Under the pieces are notes generated by a model, which saw only the letters and a list, made by a program, of their open reading frames with translations, made no database searches and was not told the origin of the DNA. DNA of 64,000 nt from Bifidobacteriaceae bacterium (GTDB lineage Bacteria; Actinomycetota; Actinomycetes; Actinomycetales; Bifidobacteriaceae): positions 112,052-176,051 of the forward strand of contig JALCQC010000003.1 in NCBI GenBank assembly GCA_022650895.1. The letters run 5' to 3'. The position numbers and the translations under genes are program-made. This document shows positions 51,421-61,649 of the stretch, piece by piece (position 1 is the first letter of the stretch; every line of letters begins with the position of its first letter).

Positions 51421-52548
51421 ATGAAAGTAGAAATTGATTCAGGCGCATTTGCTGACGCAGTTGCGTGGGTAACCAGAATTATTCCTGCACGCCCAGCTAC
51501 ACCATTGCTTTCTGGCATCAAGTTGGATGCAGCCGATGGAGATCTTCATCTCTCCGCTTTCGACTACGAAGTTTCTTCGCGGTACCACATTGCTGCAGGC
51601 GTTGACGAAGGCGGAACAGCAGTTGTCCTAGGCAAATTGCTCGCTGATATCGCAAAATCTTTGCCTTCTGACAACAAAACCATCCTCACCACGGACGGAA
51701 ACCGTCTCAACATCACTTCCGGAAAATCTTCCTTCAACCTGCAGTTGATGCCCGCTGCAGAATACCCTGACCTTCCTCAAGTTCCCGGGAAAATTGGTTC
51801 CGTCGACGGAAAAACTTTTACTGACGCCATCGCTCAAGCCTCAGTAGCAGTAGCTCGTGATGAAAACCGTCCTGTTCTCACTGGCATCAAGCTTTCCTTT
51901 GACGGCGACCGCGTCGTTCTCACCTCAACTGATCGATTCCGTCTTTCGCGCGCCACTTTCAACTGGACTCCGGGGGATGTGGACCTTGATACGACCGCAC
52001 TTATTCCCGGTTCAGTTTTGAAGGATGTTTCCCGTTCCATCGACACTTCTCAAAATGTCATTATTGGGTTCGATCCGCAATCACGGAACCTGATGAGTTT
52101 CGACAATGCCGACCGCATTTCAACAGCTCAACTGATTGACGGCGAATTTCCAACGGTGGATCGACTTTTTGCGGATGAATATCCGATTCATGTGGTCATC
52201 GCGCGCCAGGAACTCATCGAATCGTTGCGCCGCGTCTCCATTGTCGCCGAACGCAACGCTCCGATTCGCATGGAATTCACGCAAGACGAAGTCAAGCTTT
52301 CCGCTGGAACCGCTGACGAATCCCAAGCTTCTGAAACTGTCGCGGTTGATCTCGATGGCGAACCAATCACCGTAGCCTTCAATCCTTCATATTTGTTGGA
52401 TGGTCTTTCGGCAATCAGTGAACCTTACGTTCGCATCAAGATGACGACAGCGGTAAAAGCTGTCGAATTCAACGGACAACAGGAAAAAGACGACGAAGAA
52501 TCATTGGCATATCGCTACTTGTTGGTGCCAATGCGTTTCACTAACTGA
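51421..52548 (+). CDS. dnaN: DNA polymerase III beta subunit (sliding clamp)
   Basis: Clamp of 375 residues with three repeated domains; typical segments are MKVEIDSGAFADAVAWV, TPLLSGIKL, SSGKSSFNL-like TSGKSSFNLQLMPA, and the C-terminal RYLLVPMRF. AGTGAGGA lies ahead of ATG 51421. It is separated from recF by only eight bases, so dnaN-recF-DUF721 probably form an operon. Confidence 0.97.
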   Translation: MKVEIDSGAFADAVAWVTRIIPARPATPLLSGIKLDAADGDLHLSAFDYEVSSRYHIAAGVDEGGTAVVLGKLLADIAKSLPSDNKTILTTDGNRLNITSGKSSFNLQLMPAAEYPDLPQVPGKIGSVDGKTFTDAIAQASVAVARDENRPVLTGIKLSFDGDRVVLTSTDRFRLSRATFNWTPGDVDLDTTALIPGSVLKDVSRSIDTSQNVIIGFDPQSRNLMSFDNADRISTAQLIDGEFPTVDRLFADEYPIHVVIARQELIESLRRVSIVAERNAPIRMEFTQDEVKLSAGTADESQASETVAVDLDGEPITVAFNPSYLLDGLSAISEPYVRIKMTTAVKAVEFNGQQEKDDEESLAYRYLLVPMRFTN

Positions 52549-52556
52549 TAACTGAT

Positions 52557-53981
52557 ATGACATTTAGAATTGACCGTTTGGCTTTGGATCATTTCAGGTC
52601 CTGGAGCCAAACGGTTCTTGATTTCAGCCCCGGCATCAACGTTCTTGTCGGAAAAAATGGAATCGGCAAGACCAATATTGTCGAAGCTATCGAGTTTTTG
52701 GCGACAGGAGCGAGCCACAGGGCCAGCGCCTCAAAATATCTCGTGCAACGAGGCGAGACAAAGGCGACTGTTCGAGCGAATGTCTTTCACAGAACAAATT
52801 CCGCAGAAATCGAGTCACTGAAAACCATTGAGGTCACCATTCCTCAACGAGGTGCCATACGGTCGCGGATAGATTCCGGTCCCTCGCGGTATTTCCGTGA
52901 CATCGCGGGAACAGTGAAGGCTGTTCTTTTCAGCCCACGGGATCAGCAACTGGTTTCGGGGAATCCTGCCGACCGAAGAAGCTTTCTGGATTCCGCCGCA
53001 ACAATGATGTTTCCCGACTATTACTCGTTGTTGCAGCGTTTTCGTCAAATTGCAAAGCAACGTACTGCTGTGCTGAAAAGGATTGCCGATTTTACGCCCC
53101 AGCAAAGAGCTTCCAATCAGGGAATGTCCATGACCGAGCTTGAAGTGTGGACCTCACAGTTCATTGATGTAGGAATCGAAATTACGCAAAGACGTCAGCG
53201 GGTAGTGACGGATCTCAGCGTTCCCTTTACTCGTATTTACAATGAATTGGCCCATGGTGAAGGGTTTGCGACATTACATTATGTACCTTCTTTCGCGGAA
53301 GTAGTGAGCGTCAAAGAACCTCAAAGTGTAACTGACACAGATACAGAAGCTGCGATGATGGACGTTTCGAACTCCATTGACGAAAGATCGACGACCGAAA
53401 TAAATTTGTCGGAAACCGACAAAAAATTAGTTCATGACAGCATCAAGCAGGGGATTGCCGAACACTTCCAGCGCCTCTATCCTGGCGAGGTTGCACGTGG
53501 CGTCAATTTGATCGGCCCTCATCGTGATGATCTTTTAGTGAGTCTCGATGGTGAACCGGCGCAGGAATTCGCATCGAACGGCGAACTCTGGACTCTTGGT
53601 CTTGCATTGAAGATGGCCCAGTTCGACTATGTGGCGAACGACGATACGCCTGTTCTGATCCTTGATGATGTCTTCGCCCAGCTTGATGAATCCCGCCGTC
53701 AGCAGATTCTCGCGTTCGCCGCCCATCAGCAACAGGTGTTCATTACCGTGGCTGCTCACAGCGATATTCCTCCGGTGGGGAAGATCAATATCATCGATGT
53801 AGAGGCAGTGGCCGCGAAAATGAGTGAGGGTGGCGCTCTTGAGGCGGATGTGCGGAATCTGCTCGGGAGAAAGAGCAGCGAGAACAGTAAGAATAAGAAT
53901 AAGGAAAAGAGCAGCGAGGAAAGGGATGATGGCGACTTTCCTGATGCCGCCACTTCACGCGGAGAGGGGGAGCAGCAGTGA
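52557..53981 (+). CDS. recF: DNA replication and repair protein RecF
   Basis: SMC-like ATPase of 474 residues, longer than the common 370-400. Walker A GKNGIGKTNIVEAI at about residue 34, RDQQLVSGNPADRRSFLD, signature FASNGELWTLGLALKMAQF (an FSxGE..T variant) and Walker B PVLILDDVFAQLDESRR. Extra length lies in a Ser/Thr/Asp-rich insert around residues 255-300 and a Lys/Ser/Glu-rich tail of about 45 residues. The stop overlaps the following start. Confidence 0.95.
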   Translation: MTFRIDRLALDHFRSWSQTVLDFSPGINVLVGKNGIGKTNIVEAIEFLATGASHRASASKYLVQRGETKATVRANVFHRTNSAEIESLKTIEVTIPQRGAIRSRIDSGPSRYFRDIAGTVKAVLFSPRDQQLVSGNPADRRSFLDSAATMMFPDYYSLLQRFRQIAKQRTAVLKRIADFTPQQRASNQGMSMTELEVWTSQFIDVGIEITQRRQRVVTDLSVPFTRIYNELAHGEGFATLHYVPSFAEVVSVKEPQSVTDTDTEAAMMDVSNSIDERSTTEINLSETDKKLVHDSIKQGIAEHFQRLYPGEVARGVNLIGPHRDDLLVSLDGEPAQEFASNGELWTLGLALKMAQFDYVANDDTPVLILDDVFAQLDESRRQQILAFAAHQQQVFITVAAHSDIPPVGKINIIDVEAVAAKMSEGGALEADVRNLLGRKSSENSKNKNKEKSSEERDDGDFPDAATSRGEGEQQ

Positions 53982-54478
53982 TGGTGCCTCCCGTTGTGCG
54001 GCTGAAACTTGATGAGCGTCTGTTGCCGCGCCAAGTCGCCCGTCGTTACATACGCAGGTTTATCTCCCGGTCGGAGAGGGAAGCGAAATCCGAGGCAGCA
54101 TGGCGTAATTTCGGCAAGCCCGGCCGTGATCCTTTGAAAGCAAATTCTGTTTTCGCACAATTGGCACAGCGCGGTGAGTGGCTCCCGCATTTGAAAGCGG
54201 CCGATCTGGCCGAGCATTGGAGCGAAATTGTGGGGGAGAGCATCGCGCGGCACACCAGGATTGTTTCGTTCGACGAGGGGGAACTGGTCATCCGAGCGAC
54301 GTCGACTGTGTGGTCGACGCAGCTTAATTACATGATTCCACGGCTGCAGAAGGTGGTGTCGGAGAGACTGGCTCCCGTCGAGGTAAAAAAGATTACCGTG
54401 AAGGGACCTAATTCCTATACGTTCAAAAAGGGAAAATATTCAGTTCCTGGTCGCGGGCCGCGAGATACATGGGGTTAG
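53981..54478 (+). CDS. DUF721 (DciA-like) protein
   Basis: Protein of 165 residues conserved after recF in actinobacteria (Rv0004 equivalent). The DUF721/DciA module is in WSEIVGESIARHTRIVSFDEGELVIRA-type sequence (about residues 84-110), followed by STVWSTQLNYMIPRLQ. DciA-like proteins help load replicative helicase. ATG 53981 overlaps the recF stop by one base; GTG one codon earlier (GTGA overlap) is possible. The preceding GGGGGAG supports either. Confidence 0.85.
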   Translation: MVPPVVRLKLDERLLPRQVARRYIRRFISRSEREAKSEAAWRNFGKPGRDPLKANSVFAQLAQRGEWLPHLKAADLAEHWSEIVGESIARHTRIVSFDEGELVIRATSTVWSTQLNYMIPRLQKVVSERLAPVEVKKITVKGPNSYTFKKGKYSVPGRGPRDTWG

Positions 54479-54506
54479 GAAGCAGGGGTTAGGAAGCATC
54501 TTGTGG

Positions 54507-54525
54507 AGCCTCCTTCGGGGAGGCT
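54507..54525 (+). terminator. Terminator after the dnaN-recF-DUF721 operon
   Basis: AGCCTCC (54507-54513) - TTCGG - GGAGGCT (54519-54525), a 7-bp GC-rich stem with a stable UUCG-type loop, followed by TT. It is 29 bases after the DUF721 stop. Confidence 0.75.
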
Positions 54526-54729
54526 TTGTGACTCTTTCTCCCAGCGTCAAATTAAGCCGTTTCTGGCCCGCAAAAGTCGTGCTTTCCTAGTATTCTTATA
54601 GCTATATAGAAATTAGCTTGTACAAGGCGCGATATTTTTGCTTCTGGGGGTATTTCTGGGTTAGACGTATTCGTCAAATAACCTGAGACCTCACGGTGAG
54701 GCAATCGCTCATGGAAAGGATAGGCTCGA

Positions 54730-56838
54730 GTGGCCCTTAATAGCGACGAGTCGGTGACCCCTGAAAATACAGGAATGGATCAGTCTTCTGACGACTACAT
54801 TGATCAGGGAGATCTTGCAGACGGTGAACTCGATTCCACAATGATGCCCGACCACTACACCGCTTCCGATCTGAAGGTTCTTGAAGGCCTTGAGGCGGTC
54901 CGTATCAGGCCAGGCATGTATATCGGTTCCACGGGTCCCCGTGGACTTCATCATCTGGTGTACGAGATCGTTGACAATTCGGTTGACGAGGCTTTGGCGG
55001 GATACGCAAGCCACATCGAAATCACCATTCTCAAAGATGGCGGAGTCAGGGTTGTCGACAACGGCCGTGGAATTCCGGTTGATGACGTTCCCGGAGAAGG
55101 TCGATCCGGCGTTGAGGTCGTCATGACGAAGCTCCATGCGGGCGGTAAGTTCGGTGGCGGCGGCTACGCGGTTTCCGGCGGTCTGCACGGCGTGGGTATC
55201 TCTGTGGTGAATGCTCTGTCCACTCGCGTCGACATCGAGGTACATCAGCAGGGATACGTCTGGCGTCAGACCTTCAAGGATCAAAAGCCTGTCGCTCCAC
55301 TCGCAAAGGGAGAGGCTCTGGAGAATCCCGACGAAACCGGCACTTCGGTGACCTTTTGGGCGGATCCGGCCATCTTCGAGACGACGAATTACGATTACGA
55401 GACTCTTCGTACACGCTTCCAGCAGACCGCGTTCCTCAACAAAGGATTGCGCATCACTCTCACCGATGAGCGCATCGCAGCCCATCAAGAGGATGAAATC
55501 GCTTCCGATGGTGACAACGTGGCGCAGGAACTGGGTACCACGGTCACCTACCAGTACGATAACGGCATTCGGGATTACGTTGAGCATTTGGTGTCCACCA
55601 AGAAGGCGACGCCCGTCGTGAATGACATCATCGACTTCGCCGCCGAAGACGTGAAGATTGGCATTTCTGCAGAGGTCGCTTTGCAGTGGACCACCTCGTA
55701 TTCCGAGACGGTGCGCACCTTCGCCAACACCATCACCACAACGGAGGGTGGCACCCATGAAGAGGGTTTCAGGGCCGCTCTCACCGGTTTGGTGAATCGT
55801 TACGCCCGCGAAAAGGGCCTTCTCAAGGAGAAGGACGACAATCTCTCCGGCGAGGATGTGCGCGAAGGCTTGGTGGCAGTTCTCTCCGTCAAGTTGACGA
55901 ACCCGCAGTTCGAAGGGCAGACCAAGACCAAGCTGGGCAATTCCGAGGCAAAGACCTTCGTACAGCGCGTGATGACGGACAAGTTGGGAGATTGGTTCGG
56001 AGCTCATCCGAACGAAGCAAAGTCCATCATTCAAAAGGGCATGGAGGCTTCTCGCGCCCGTTTGGCGGCAAAGAAGGCGCGTGAAACCACCCGACGCAAG
56101 TCGATTTTCGAAAGCGCCGGCATGCCCGACAAGCTGAAGGATTGCCAATCCAACGATCCTTCGGAATGTGAGCTCTTCATTGTGGAGGGTGACTCCGCAG
56201 GTGGTTCTGCAATTCAGGGACGAAACCCCGAGATTCAGGCGATTCTTCCTCTTCGCGGAAAGATTCTCAACACGGAGCGGGCCTCCTTCGACCGCATGAT
56301 GAAGTCCGACACCATTGAGGCGCTCATCACGGCAATCGGTGCGGGGTACGGCGATGACTTCGACATCACTAAGGCGAGGTATCACAAGATCATCATCATG
56401 GCGGATGCAGATGTCGATGGCGCGCACATCGCAACCTTGATTCTGACGCTTTTCTTCCGCTATATGCGTCCGATGATCACGGCCGGCTACGTGTACGTCG
56501 CCATGCCGCCGCTGTACCGCCTGAAGTGGACCAAGGGCGAACACGACTATGTGTACACCGATGCGGAGCGCGACAAGGCGCTTGCAGCCGGCAAGGCCGC
56601 AGGTCGCCAGCTTCCCAAGGGTGAAGGAATCCAGCGGTACAAGGGTCTTGGCGAAATGACCTACCAGGAGCTGTGGGAAACCACCATGGATCCCGACAAC
56701 CGCATCGTCAAGCAGATTCACATTGAAGATGCAGAAGCTGCGGACGACACTTTCACCATGCTGATGGGTGATGAGGTGGAGCCTCGCCGCCTGTTCATTC
56801 AGCGGAACGCCCACGATGCTCGCTTTATCGATGCGTGA
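54730..56838 (+). CDS. gyrB: DNA gyrase subunit B
   Basis: ATPase subunit of gyrase, 702 residues. GTG 54730 is used with AAAGGA about 12 bases upstream; the first 45 residues are an acidic extension before ASDLKVLEGLEAVRIRPGMY. GHKL motifs EIVDNSVDEALAG, VVDNGRGIPV and GGLHGVGISVVNALS; TOPRIM motifs EGDSAGGSA, PLRGKILN and DADVDGAHIATL; C-terminal IQRYKGLGEM. Followed by gyrA after 135 bases that contain a parS. Confidence 0.98.
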   Translation: MALNSDESVTPENTGMDQSSDDYIDQGDLADGELDSTMMPDHYTASDLKVLEGLEAVRIRPGMYIGSTGPRGLHHLVYEIVDNSVDEALAGYASHIEITILKDGGVRVVDNGRGIPVDDVPGEGRSGVEVVMTKLHAGGKFGGGGYAVSGGLHGVGISVVNALSTRVDIEVHQQGYVWRQTFKDQKPVAPLAKGEALENPDETGTSVTFWADPAIFETTNYDYETLRTRFQQTAFLNKGLRITLTDERIAAHQEDEIASDGDNVAQELGTTVTYQYDNGIRDYVEHLVSTKKATPVVNDIIDFAAEDVKIGISAEVALQWTTSYSETVRTFANTITTTEGGTHEEGFRAALTGLVNRYAREKGLLKEKDDNLSGEDVREGLVAVLSVKLTNPQFEGQTKTKLGNSEAKTFVQRVMTDKLGDWFGAHPNEAKSIIQKGMEASRARLAAKKARETTRRKSIFESAGMPDKLKDCQSNDPSECELFIVEGDSAGGSAIQGRNPEIQAILPLRGKILNTERASFDRMMKSDTIEALITAIGAGYGDDFDITKARYHKIIIMADADVDGAHIATLILTLFFRYMRPMITAGYVYVAMPPLYRLKWTKGEHDYVYTDAERDKALAAGKAAGRQLPKGEGIQRYKGLGEMTYQELWETTMDPDNRIVKQIHIEDAEAADDTFTMLMGDEVEPRRLFIQRNAHDARFIDA

Positions 56839-56894
56839 TCCCTTCCCAAGGGCATAAAGCAGAGTCAAGCTTAAAAAGAACCGACTGCGGGTGT

Positions 56895-56910
56895 TGTTTC
56901 ACGTGAAACA
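56895..56910. other. parS centromere site 7 (gyrB-gyrA gap)
   Basis: Perfect TGTTTCACGTGAAACA in the short intergenic region between gyrB and gyrA, about 5.7 kb right of oriC. Confidence 0.94.
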
Positions 56911-56973
56911 TCACGGCGATGAAAAGCACCGAGCATCACCCGCGACAATCTTTGAACCAATGAAGGAATAAAA

Positions 56974-59817
56974 GTGGCAGACGACACGAATGATGACGAC
57001 TTCAGGTCATCAGACAGTAATCCCGAGAATCGATTGGAGGCCTCTCTCCGTCCTTCCGACGGACTGCTTCCTGGAACGCGCGTGCAGCCGACGGATTTGC
57101 AGACGGAGATGCGCGAATCCTATCTGGCATACGCAATTTCCGTTATCGTGGAACGTGCACTTCCCGATATTCGCGACGGTCTGAAGCCGGTCCATCGCCG
57201 AGTGGTGTATGCGATGTACGACGGTGGCTACCGTCCTGATCGCGGCTACAACAAGTGCTCCCGCGTGGTGGGTGACGTCATGGGTAAGTATCACCCGCAC
57301 GGCGACTCCGCCATTTACGACACACTGGTGCGCATGGCGCAGCCGTGGTCCATGCGCTACATGTTGGTGGACGGCCAGGGCAACTTCGGTTCGCCGGGCA
57401 ACGACCCTGCCGCGGCAATGCGTTACACCGAGTGCCGCATGGCCCCGCTTGCCATGGAAATGGTGCGCGACATCGACAAGGACACCGTCGACTTCGTTCC
57501 GAACTACGATGGAAAGACCCAGGAGCCGACGGTTCTGCCGTCCCGCTTCCCGAACCTTCTGGTCAACGGTTCCGCCGGTATCGCAGTGGGTATGGCAACC
57601 AACATCCCTCCTCACAACATGCGTGAAGTCGCCGACGGCGTTCACTGGGCGCTGGATCATCCAGAAGCCTCCCGCGAGGAACTTCTCGAGAACCTCATCC
57701 GCATCATCAAGGGACCCGATTTCCCAACTGGCGCAACGATTCTTGGCCACAAGGGAATCGAGCAGGCATATCGCACCGGCCGTGGTCTCATCACCATGCG
57801 TGCTGTTGTCAACACGGAGGAAATCCGTGGACGCATGTGCCTCGTTGTGACCGAGCTTCCGTATCAGGTGAACCCTGACAAGCTGGTGACCTCCATCCGC
57901 GAAGCAGTGCGTGACGGCAAGATTCAAGGCATTGCCGATATGCGCGACGAGACGTCAGGCCGCACCGGTCAGCGTCTGGTGCTCGTTCTGAAGCGCGATG
58001 CCGTTGCCAAGGTCGTTCTCAACAACCTCTACAAGCATTCCCAGCTGCAGCAGACCTTCGGTGCCAATATGTTGGCACTCGTCGACGGAGTCCCACGTAC
58101 TCTGAGCCTGGATGCCTTCATCCGTCATTGGGTCCGGCACCAGCTCAACGTGGTTGAGCGCCGTACACGCTATCTCAAGCGTGAGGCGGAAGAGCGCGAC
58201 CACATCCTTCAGGGGTATCTGAAGGCTCTCGACATGATCGAAGAGGTCATCGCTCTCATCCGTGCTTCACGTGATGTGGATTCTGCGCGTAGCGGCTTGA
58301 TGGAACTGCTGGACGTGGATCAGGTGCAGGCGGACGCAATTCTCGCCATGCAGCTGCGTCGTCTGGCCGCTCTCGAGCGCGAGAAGATCGTCGATGAGCA
58401 CAACGAGCTCATGAAGAAGATCGCCGATTACGACGACATCCTCGCCCATCCGGAACGCCAGCGCAAGATCGTGGGAGACGAGATGGACGAGATCGTCACC
58501 AAGTACGGTGATGACCGCCGCACGCAGATCCTTCCGTTCTCCGGCGACATGGCCGATGAGGATCTCATCGCCGAGCGCAATGTTGTCGTCACCGTGACCC
58601 ACGCCGGCTACATCAAGCGCACCATGGCCGATGACTACCGCTCGCAGCACCGTGGTGGGAAGGGCATCAAGGGAGCCTCGCTGCGTGAGGACGATGTGGT
58701 GGATCACTTCCTCACCACGTCTACGCACAACTGGCTTCTGTTCTTCACCAACAAGGGACGTGTGTACCGCATCAAGGGCTATGAGATTCCGGAAGGCTCT
58801 CGTGACGCCAAGGGCCAGCATGTCGCCAATCTGCTGCAGTTCCAACCCGATGAGAGCATTCAGCAGGTGCTGTCCATTCATGACTACAACGCTGCGGACT
58901 ATTTGGTGCTTGCCACTAGGTCCGGCAAGGTGAAGAAGACCAAGCTCTCTGAGTACGATTCCACGCGCCAGGGTGGTCTCATCGCAGTGCGTCTGACGGA
59001 TCTTGATATCACCGACCTCCTGCATGGAACGAATGCCGAGAACGTCACCGTGACGGACACGGCGGAAGACGACGACGAGAACACAGGCGTCGTCACCGAT
59101 GAGTTGGTCGGTGCAGCGTTGTGCAATGCAGACGACGACATCATCTTGGTGTCGCGGCATGGCATGAGTGTGAAGTTCCGGGCGAACGATGAGCAGCTGC
59201 GTCCTATGGGACGTCAGACGGCCGGAGTTCAGGGCATGAAGTTCCGCGAAGGAGATTCGCTGCTGTCCATGGAAGTCATTCCTGCCGACTCTGACAAGGA
59301 CCTGTTGGTGGTGACGAACGAGGGCTTTGCGAAGCGCACGGCTCTCAGTGAGTACCGTCTTCAATCGCGTAACGGCTACGGCGTGAAGGCCATCAATTTG
59401 GTTGAAGGCCGTGGTTCGTTGGTGGGTGCCTTGGTGACTTCGGATGACGACCAGGTGATGGCCATTATGAAGTCCGGCAAGGTGATTCGCTCCAATGTGA
59501 ACGAGATCAACCGCACTGGTCGCACCACGCAGGGAGTGACGCTTGCAAAGCCCGACAAGGGTGACGAGATCATTTCCATCGCTCTGAGTGAGGACCGCGA
59601 CGAGGATGAGGTCGCGGAGGTTTCCGGAGAAGAGAAGGCGGTGCCGACTCCCTCCGAAGCATTCGATCAGGACGCAGCACAGTCACAGTCCGCTGCGGTC
59701 GCCGCACCTGCGTCGGGTTCTGACACAGAAGCCTTCCAACAGGCGGCTCAGGTAGCACCAGAGGAAACTGATGCCTCTCAGGGTTCCGCCGATGAGGAAT
59801 CCCACACCGAGGAATAA
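56974..59817 (+). CDS. gyrA: DNA gyrase subunit A
   Basis: Breakage-reunion subunit, 947 residues; GTG 56974 with AAGGA upstream. Catalytic tyrosine Tyr151 in AMRYTECRM. The quinolone-resistance region [10 protein letters not shown] has Ser112 and Asp116, the sensitive-type residues equivalent to E. coli Ser83 and Asp87. The C-terminal DNA-wrapping beta-pinwheel includes the GyrA-box-like QRRGGKG variant [11 protein letters not shown]. The last 90 residues are an acidic Ala/Glu/Ser-rich tail. Confidence 0.98.
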   Translation: MADDTNDDDFRSSDSNPENRLEASLRPSDGLLPGTRVQPTDLQTEMRESYLAYAISVIVERALPDIRDGLKPVHRRVVYAMYDGGYRPDRGYNKCSRVVGDVMGKYHPHGDSAIYDTLVRMAQPWSMRYMLVDGQGNFGSPGNDPAAAMRYTECRMAPLAMEMVRDIDKDTVDFVPNYDGKTQEPTVLPSRFPNLLVNGSAGIAVGMATNIPPHNMREVADGVHWALDHPEASREELLENLIRIIKGPDFPTGATILGHKGIEQAYRTGRGLITMRAVVNTEEIRGRMCLVVTELPYQVNPDKLVTSIREAVRDGKIQGIADMRDETSGRTGQRLVLVLKRDAVAKVVLNNLYKHSQLQQTFGANMLALVDGVPRTLSLDAFIRHWVRHQLNVVERRTRYLKREAEERDHILQGYLKALDMIEEVIALIRASRDVDSARSGLMELLDVDQVQADAILAMQLRRLAALEREKIVDEHNELMKKIADYDDILAHPERQRKIVGDEMDEIVTKYGDDRRTQILPFSGDMADEDLIAERNVVVTVTHAGYIKRTMADDYRSQHRGGKGIKGASLREDDVVDHFLTTSTHNWLLFFTNKGRVYRIKGYEIPEGSRDAKGQHVANLLQFQPDESIQQVLSIHDYNAADYLVLATRSGKVKKTKLSEYDSTRQGGLIAVRLTDLDITDLLHGTNAENVTVTDTAEDDDENTGVVTDELVGAALCNADDDIILVSRHGMSVKFRANDEQLRPMGRQTAGVQGMKFREGDSLLSMEVIPADSDKDLLVVTNEGFAKRTALSEYRLQSRNGYGVKAINLVEGRGSLVGALVTSDDDQVMAIMKSGKVIRSNVNEINRTGRTTQGVTLAKPDKGDEIISIALSEDRDEDEVAEVSGEEKAVPTPSEAFDQDAAQSQSAAVAAPASGSDTEAFQQAAQVAPEETDASQGSADEESHTEE

Positions 59818-59861
59818 AACCGAATATGGACGGGGAAGGTGACTTCCCCATCCTCAGCGAT

Positions 59862-59909
59862 CAAGAAGGCGGACGGTCCAGATGAAATTCTGGACCGTCC
59901 GCCTTCTTG
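59862..59909. terminator. Bidirectional terminator between gyrA and the AGE-family gene
   Basis: A perfect 21-bp stem (59862-59882 with 59889-59909) and a 6-base loop TGAAAT. The arm sequence includes GGCGGACGGTCC. It lies between convergent genes. Confidence 0.9.
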
Positions 59910-60001
59910 TGTTCACTGCCAACTACCTTGCGAGCATTGCTCTCAATGCATCATGATTACGTGCATACGCATGGACACGTATGCACATGCCTTTGCTGCG
60001 A

Positions 60002-61255
60002 TCAGGCAGCGTTCTTCACGGCCGCGGCGATGGAGGTAGCGGGGTCGTTGAAGGGGATGAGTGTCGACTGGAAGGCGTGGTACAGGTCGGACTTTCCAGG
60101 CCAAACGGTGCCAATGACGTGGTTGTTTTCGTCGAGCTGGTGGAACCAGGAACCGCTGACAGGGTCGAAGAGATATTCATCCATGAACGCTACGAACCGC
60201 GAATACCAGTCGGCATACTCCTTCTTTCCCGTCGTGGCGAACAGGGTGGAGGAGGTGTTGATGGCTTCGGCAATGGTCCAGTGCATACGGTCGTGAACCA
60301 CTGGCTTGCCCTTCCAATCGGTGGTGTACACGATGCCGGGGTTGCCATCAACGTTCCAACCATCCTTGAGCGCACGGTTGAAGAGTTCCTCGGAGGCATG
60401 GATGAAGGGCTGCGCTTCCGGAGAGTCCTTGCCATAGGTGGACAATGCCCACTGGGTGATGAGTCGGGCCCATTCAATGCCGTGGCCTGGAGTTGCGCCG
60501 TAGGGCTTGAACTGGTCGTCTTTGTTGTCAGCGTTGTACTCGAAGTCGGGAGTCCATTTCTCGTCAAAGTGCTCGGGGATGCGCCAGTTGTTGTTCTTGG
60601 CCCAGTCAACGACGTGAGCAACGATGCGGCCCGCGCGCTTGCGGTAGTTTTCGTCGCCGGTTGCATCGGCAACGGCTAGGAAGGCCTCGGTGGAGTGCAT
60701 GTTGGCGTTGATGCCGCGGTAGGTATCGAGCTCGGTCATCTCCGTGTTCCATGTATCTGCGGCGAGACCCACCTCATCGTCCCAGAAGAAGCGATCGTAG
60801 GTTTCCAGTGCCTTCTCGAGGAGTTCTTCGGAACCGGGGCGCTCGATGAGTCGAGCGGAGGTTGCCGCGAGAATGACGAAGGCGTGGGCATAGCAGACCT
60901 TGTTGGGTTCGATGCCCTTCAGACTGATGGAGGGGTACCATCCGCCGTGTTCGTCATCGTGAAGTGGGCCGTTGAGCCCTGCGATCATGGCGTCAACGAT
61001 TTCCTCGGCTCCTGGGTAACCCAACAGGGTTCCGATGGAGTAGACGTGCGACATGCGGCATGAAATCCACGTGTGGACGCCATGGGAGGTGTCGATGCGT
61101 CCGAAGTCATCAAGCCAGCCGGCACCGCCCCACGGAGACGCTACTCCGCGGCCGAAGTCGAGGAGTTCATAGGTCTGCGATCCCATGAACAAGCGGTTGG
61201 CCTGTGTGCCGAGCTGGTATTTTTTAGCTGTAGGTGTGTCATTGTGCGACATCAT
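60002..61255 (-). CDS. AGE-family sugar isomerase/epimerase (N-acylglucosamine 2-epimerase superfamily)
   Basis: Protein of 417 residues with the (alpha/alpha)6-barrel of AGE/YihS/mannose isomerase enzymes: HTWISCRMSHVYSIGTLLG, HGGWYPSI, CYAHAFVILAATSARL, RGINANMHSTEAFLAVADATGD, and PGHGIEWARL. The conserved histidines in these blocks support catalysis on a free sugar. ATG 61255 (a second ATG is adjacent) with GAAGGGG upstream. Divergent from an alpha-mannosidase and sharing its operator pair, so mannose-to-fructose isomerisation or ManNAc/GlcNAc epimerisation are both possible; mannose is favoured by context. Confidence 0.83.
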   Translation of the reverse strand: MMSHNDTPTAKKYQLGTQANRLFMGSQTYELLDFGRGVASPWGGAGWLDDFGRIDTSHGVHTWISCRMSHVYSIGTLLGYPGAEEIVDAMIAGLNGPLHDDEHGGWYPSISLKGIEPNKVCYAHAFVILAATSARLIERPGSEELLEKALETYDRFFWDDEVGLAADTWNTEMTELDTYRGINANMHSTEAFLAVADATGDENYRKRAGRIVAHVVDWAKNNNWRIPEHFDEKWTPDFEYNADNKDDQFKPYGATPGHGIEWARLITQWALSTYGKDSPEAQPFIHASEELFNRALKDGWNVDGNPGIVYTTDWKGKPVVHDRMHWTIAEAINTSSTLFATTGKKEYADWYSRFVAFMDEYLFDPVSGSWFHQLDENNHVIGTVWPGKSDLYHAFQSTLIPFNDPATSIAAAVKNAA

Positions 61256-61316
61256 GACCCCTTCGTTGGGTTGTTAACTAATTTAACATTCAAAAGCCAT
61301 GATACTCGGTGTCTAC

Positions 61317-61334
61317 TACTAAATCGCTTTAGTA
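61317..61334. promoter_or_regulatory. LacI-type operator, AGE side
   Basis: TACTAAA-TCGC-TTTAGTA: perfect 7-base arms around a CG-containing centre, 62 bases upstream of the AGE start. It shares ACTAAA-N-CG-N-TTTAGT with the operator at 61475. Confidence 0.75.
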
Positions 61335-61474
61335 AAGGGCGGAACGACAGGGGTGTTTAAGTTACATCGGAGTGATTTACAGGGAAAAAGAAGGGATAAA
61401 GGAGGAGAAAATACCTAAATTTTCTGACTTTTCTCAGGAAAGTTGACAATTTCGCGAAAAGGGGACATCATGTA

Positions 61475-61490
61475 ACTAAACCGATTTAGT
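61475..61490. promoter_or_regulatory. LacI-type operator, alpha-mannosidase side
   Basis: ACTAAA-CCGA-TTTAGT, perfect 6-base arms, lying just downstream of a possible TTGACA -35 (61443) and therefore placed to block transcription. Same consensus as the operator at 61317. Confidence 0.75.
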
Positions 61491-61649
61491 AAGTGTATTT
61501 CGGCTGACAAAGGCGTCCCACATCCGCGAGGCTGCAGCGAAGTTGCTGTTGCATAGCCACACGTTCGATGCCTTGGAAAAACAGAAGACCGCAGCAGTTT
61601 GCATACCGAAGAAGTTTGCAAAAGGGAACTCAGGCATCGAAGGATTCGC

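Larger units (their letters stand above)
61256..61649. promoter_or_regulatory. Divergent control region between AGE gene and alpha-mannosidase
   Basis: A 394-base, AT-rich gap carrying two palindromic operators (separate entries), one near each promoter. TTGACA at 61443-61448 is a possible -35 box for the mannosidase promoter. No RNA gene or ORF is supported. Confidence 0.7.

Noticed and set aside
54709-56868. A 719-codon open frame antisense to gyrB, and similar long antisense frames opposite gyrA, the MFS genes, RlmB and the fuconate dehydratase.
   Set aside because: They are frame shadows caused by third-position GC bias of the true genes; their translations are rich in His, Arg, Asp and Val without any family motif.
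58264-58279. A parS-like word (CTTCACGTGATG) inside gyrA.
   Set aside because: Only the central TTCACGTGA matches; several flanking consensus bases differ and it follows the gyrA codons.
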